Of a stretch of 15,967 nucleotides of DNA, positions 14,731 to 15,967 are shown one piece after another; positions within the stretch are counted from its first letter, which is position 1, and the number at the start of each line of letters is the position of its first letter. Below the pieces are notes generated by a model that saw nothing but the letters and a program-made list of their open reading frames with translations, was not told the origin of the DNA and did not search any database. Where the stretch lies: positions 1 through 15,967 of the forward strand of contig JBJENW010000121.1 of NCBI GenBank assembly GCA_051880395.1, read 5' to 3'. The stretch comes from JBJENW01 sp051880395. Its GTDB lineage: Bacteria > Bacillota > Clostridia > Lachnospirales > Lachnospiraceae. A program made the position numbers and the translations under genes.

Positions 14731-15714
14731 TTATTTTGATTTATTTTCTGCATCGAAATTTCTAAGTTCCGAAAGGGCATCTGCATATTTTTTGCTGATA
14801 GAAGATGGATTTCGGTGTAAAATCTTTAGAGAACTGCGAATGTGACGATCCGTGTGCAGGTGCGAAAGTAGATTTAAATGACTGGACCGATCTTTTAAGT
14901 CGAATAATTCCTTTTCCCAAGCAAGCTTCTTTTCGGAAGAAACATTTGCTTTTTCAATTCGTTCCAGATATCCATTGATCATGTCACCGACACTTTTTCG
15001 ATTATCCAAAAATTGTTTTACACGTTGCTGTTTTTGTTCAGTAACAAAATCCCAGCGTTCTTGGGCGTGGATCCGTCGTTCAGTAGCTTGTTCTTTATAT
15101 TCTTGGATATTTTCATTGAGTACGGTTGCCATTTCATCTAATCGTGCCTGAATTTTTGCAAACTCTTCATTGTTTTCAGTCATTTTATCCAGTAATTCGC
15201 GCAGATCCAGAGCTTCGTGTAAGGATTGCATAAAATCTACAGTGGCGATTATGGTAATAATAAGAATCATCAATTCTAATATTTTTTCTGGAATCGGTAA
15301 TAGTAATTTTGCAATCGGTGGATGAATGACTCTATCCATCAGAATAGAGAAAAATCCCCAGGTAATAGTCGAAGAAAGACAAATATAACCGTTTAAATTA
15401 AATCTTTGATTCGAGTAATCCCAGTAGCGTACATGAAAAAGGGCTTCCATTGCAGCACCAGTACAGTATTCCAATAGAGTGGCTGCACACATTCCGACAA
15501 CGAAAATCAGAAAGACGTTTTCGGAAAACGGCATTGTGGAAGCAAGGATTACAACTGCACCGGAACCATAAATTGGAAGCATTGGACCGTGCATGAAACC
15601 TCGATTAACCCACTTCCTTTTTAAAAAAGAGACATAGCAGGATTCCCAGATCCAACCTAGGAAAGAGTAGAAGTAAAAAAATAAAAGCCATTGGTTCATT
15701 GAATAAGTCTGCAT
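14731..15714 (-). CDS. CmpB-type putative ABC transporter permease (PF06541) with coiled-coil tail
   Basis: A 327-residue protein of a family named putative ABC-transporter type IV; its real role is unknown. The N-terminal 160 residues hold about five membrane segments. They carry the family signature: GWIWES near residue 20, NRGFMHGPMLPIYGSG at 37-52, LEYCTGAAMEALF near 81-93, RYWDYS at 96-101 and FNLNGYICL at 105-113. From about residue 170 to 300 the protein is charged and helical with coiled-coil-like spacing, probably cytoplasmic. No ATP-binding partner is adjacent. The start at 15714 follows AAGGAGG on the minus strand. An upstream ATG at 15786 would add 24 residues but lies within the -35 box. 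It is preceded by its own promoter. Confidence 0.88.
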   Translation of the reverse strand: MQTYSMNQWLLFFYFYSFLGWIWESCYVSFLKRKWVNRGFMHGPMLPIYGSGAVVILASTMPFSENVFLIFVVGMCAATLLEYCTGAAMEALFHVRYWDYSNQRFNLNGYICLSSTITWGFFSILMDRVIHPPIAKLLLPIPEKILELMILIITIIATVDFMQSLHEALDLRELLDKMTENNEEFAKIQARLDEMATVLNENIQEYKEQATERRIHAQERWDFVTEQKQQRVKQFLDNRKSVGDMINGYLERIEKANVSSEKKLAWEKELFDLKDRSSHLNLLSHLHTDRHIRSSLKILHRNPSSISKKYADALSELRNFDAENKSK

Positions 15715-15757
15715 GCGCAAACCTCCTTTTCTATGTGTATGACACTTCTTATATATT

Positions 15758-15786
15758 ATCTTACAATAAACAAAAAAATCTGACAA
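15758..15786 (-). promoter_or_regulatory. Promoter of the CmpB-family gene
   Basis: On the minus strand, TTGTCA (15786-15781) and TAAGAT (15763-15758) have a 17-base spacer. Transcription would start near 15751, with a leader of about 37 bases. The right repeat arm begins about 38 bases upstream of the -35. Confidence 0.75.
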
Positions 15787-15823
15787 CCCTTTCGTTGAAA
15801 ACTTTCCATTTGTCGATTTGTGC

Positions 15824-15931
15824 CTACTTACTCTTTATATGAGCGTAAGTCTTTGCAGTTTCTGCTTCATTGGTCCCCCACTGCATTTTCGTGGCCACCA
15901 CTTTTTGGGCACTTTGACGAAAAATATCTCA
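15824..15931 (-). repeat. Right arm of the long inverted repeat (partner 1-103)
   Basis: Its reverse complement matches 1-103 without gaps (about 82% by hand count, 94% in the first 50). The outer boundary is not fixed. On the plus strand the arm could end with CA at 15930-15931, the terminal dinucleotide of IS21-type elements, but the partner arm starts at the window edge so this cannot be compared. After it, 15932-15967 is GC-richer and I cannot assign it; short reading frames there are open on the plus strand but too short to judge. Confidence 0.75.
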
Positions 15932-15967
15932 ACCGAGGGGGATTTCCTACGCGGACGTTTCCAGTAT

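Noticed and set aside
1..15967. CRISPR, tRNA, rRNA, prophage or toxin-antitoxin modules
   Set aside because: No regular repeat-spacer pattern, cloverleaf, rRNA motif or phage-type gene could be found by reading both strands.

Overview
The window reads as a piece of core chromosome from a low-to-moderate GC, spore-forming clostridium. A Lachnospiraceae-like organism is the best guess, but the species cannot be named. Pointers are a YlmC/YmxH-type sporulation protein, a SpoVB-like MOP flippase, a 185-residue EF-P with the Bacillus-type KPGKG loop, a MetH whose reactivation domain is a separate gene, a CmpB-type membrane protein (PF06541), strong AGGAGG ribosome sites and consensus sigma-A promoters. 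No rRNA, tRNA, CRISPR array, transposase or phage gene was seen. No stretch over 300 bases lacks a gene.

Layout, left to right. 1-103 is one arm of a long inverted repeat, followed by a promoter and ychF. Then come a ymxH-like gene and, behind a near-consensus promoter, nrdR, a small unknown gene, a yqeG-type HAD phosphatase and rpiB. efp has its own promoter and a strong terminator. A SpoVB-like flippase runs on the minus strand (4246-5547) and diverges from a plus-strand series: cysteine desulfurase, mnmA, methionine synthase reactivation protein and metH. A 73-bp imperfect palindrome sits between the desulfurase gene and mnmA. Next is the glycolytic block gap-pgk-tpiA, with a terminator between gap and pgk and a bidirectional one after tpiA. 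A minus-strand CmpB-family gene (14731-15714) follows, and the window closes with the second arm of the inverted repeat (15824-15931).

How the genes work together. The desulfurase and MnmA form a sulfur relay for 2-thiouridine in tRNA. MetH and its reactivation partner make methionine from homocysteine. gap, pgk and tpiA encode three consecutive triose-phosphate steps of glycolysis and carry the codon bias of highly expressed genes. nrdR, ychF and efp are regulatory or translation-linked housekeeping genes.

Most of the window is ordinary. The parts worth a second look are non-coding. The two edge repeats, in opposite orientation and about 82% identical over 103 ungapped bases by hand count, resemble insertion-sequence ends (IS21-like is my guess), yet no transposase lies between them. 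The palindrome at 6848-6920 has two mismatches that become G-U pairs on the minus strand. A possible Rex operator lies upstream of gap, a terminator-like hairpin lies in the efp leader, and a terminator splits gap from pgk.
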